Source of the DNA: Clostridia bacterium
Lineage (GTDB): Bacteria > Bacillota > Clostridia > Christensenellales > Pumilibacteraceae
NCBI GenBank assembly: GCA_022791055.1
Contig: JAAVYI010000023.1
Coordinates: forward strand, 42,230 to 106,229
Direction of reading: 5' to 3'
DNA length: 64,000 nucleotides
In this document: positions 63,752 to 64,000 of the stretch, one piece after another
Layout of the letters: each line of letters opens with the position of its first letter
How positions within the stretch are numbered: the stretch's first letter is position 1
The notes under the pieces: model-generated
What the model saw: the letters and a program-made list of their open reading frames with translations, nothing else
What the model was told of the DNA's origin: nothing
The model's database searches: none
Made by a program: the position numbers and the translations under genes

Positions 63752-64000
63752 ATTTTCACTTCCCATAAACGGGCAATGAACGACTTTTTTGAAAAAAAGT
63801 TGTACTCAAAAACAAAAAAAAGATTGACAAGACGGTTAAGCCTTGTCGGTCTTTCTACGTTAAATTGAAATTTATCAAACAATCATTATAGCAAAAACAT
63901 CAAAGTACAAAAAATGACTGACAAGACGGCAGTTCTTATCAGTCATTTAAGAGCGCATTTGTCAAGGGGGATTTCACCCGAAAGACGAAATCCCCCGACG
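63752..64000. repeat. AT-rich tail with direct repeats and hairpins
   Basis: No gene. TGACAAGACGG occurs at 63825-63835 and 63919-63929; each copy begins a hairpin (GACAAG...CTTGTC and GACTGACAAG...CTTATCAGTC). At 63966-63996 a 10-bp perfect stem (GGGGGATTTC/GAAATCCCCC) has an 11-nt loop. Such structures could be an origin or transfer site of the element, or terminators. Confidence 0.5.

Overview
The window reads as one contig from an endospore-forming member of the Clostridia (Firmicutes, moderate GC). The evidence is a sporulation set (spoIVFB, spoIVA, spoIIGA, sigE, sigG, ylmC, ytaF), MinD/MinE, a V/A-type rather than F-type ATP synthase, an acetate-producing pta-ackA pair and a threonine T-box. 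An uncultured gut lineage is my guess; the sequence does not name the taxon.

Layout. 1-3307 (minus): a partial large gene, then minD-minE-spoIVFA-like-spoIVFB. 3584-4600 (plus): two adjacent frameshifted genes. 4734-12409 (minus): YdeI-family protein, radC, proA, yebC, a SpoU methyltransferase, infC-rpmI-rplT with a leader, and thrS behind a T-box. 12906-16728: a GNAT gene, a possible non-coding repeat, comF, ackA, pta. 16869-18026 (plus): tmcAL. 18084-26633 (minus): a nine-gene V/A-ATPase operon, preceded by sua5, an arginine-phosphatase-like gene and rpiB. 28732-34968: small membrane proteins, cls, ppa, a polysaccharide deacetylase and a large ferritin-like protein. 34987-35893: an AT-rich, inverted-repeat-bounded cassette carrying an acetyltransferase. 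35908-49726: a small conserved ORF, maa, spoIVA, yjbR, plsY, der, a DUF512 radical-SAM protein, membrane proteins, nrdR-feoA-feoB-rluA and ylmC. 49846-57126: the division/sporulation cluster murA-ftsQ-ftsA-ftsZ-spoIIGA-sigE, with sigG inverted against its usual direction. 57269-58238: ytaF and an HTH gene. 58531-64000: remnants of a mobile element (helicase fragment, ArdC-like pseudogene, DUF3990/HTH toxin-antitoxin-like pair, NrS-1-type primase with tandem repeats, truncated LexA-like repressor).

How they work together. The spine is cell envelope and division (murA, ftsQAZ, minDE), the sigma cascade that takes over the division machinery for sporulation, and energy metabolism (acetate kinase pathway, V/A-ATPase with residues that look sodium-coordinating). 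The spoIIGA and spoIVA promoters look Spo0A- and sigma-E-dependent respectively.

The most unusual signals are: (i) about eight genes whose -10 box ends exactly 6 nt before the ATG, which implies leaderless mRNAs; (ii) the inverted-repeat cassette at 34987-35893; (iii) the decayed element at the right end with its toxin-antitoxin-like pair, promoter-embedded operator and repeat-bearing primase; (iv) the single-gene inversion of sigG; (v) an AUU start codon for infC. All functional names come from reading motifs by eye; no database search was run.
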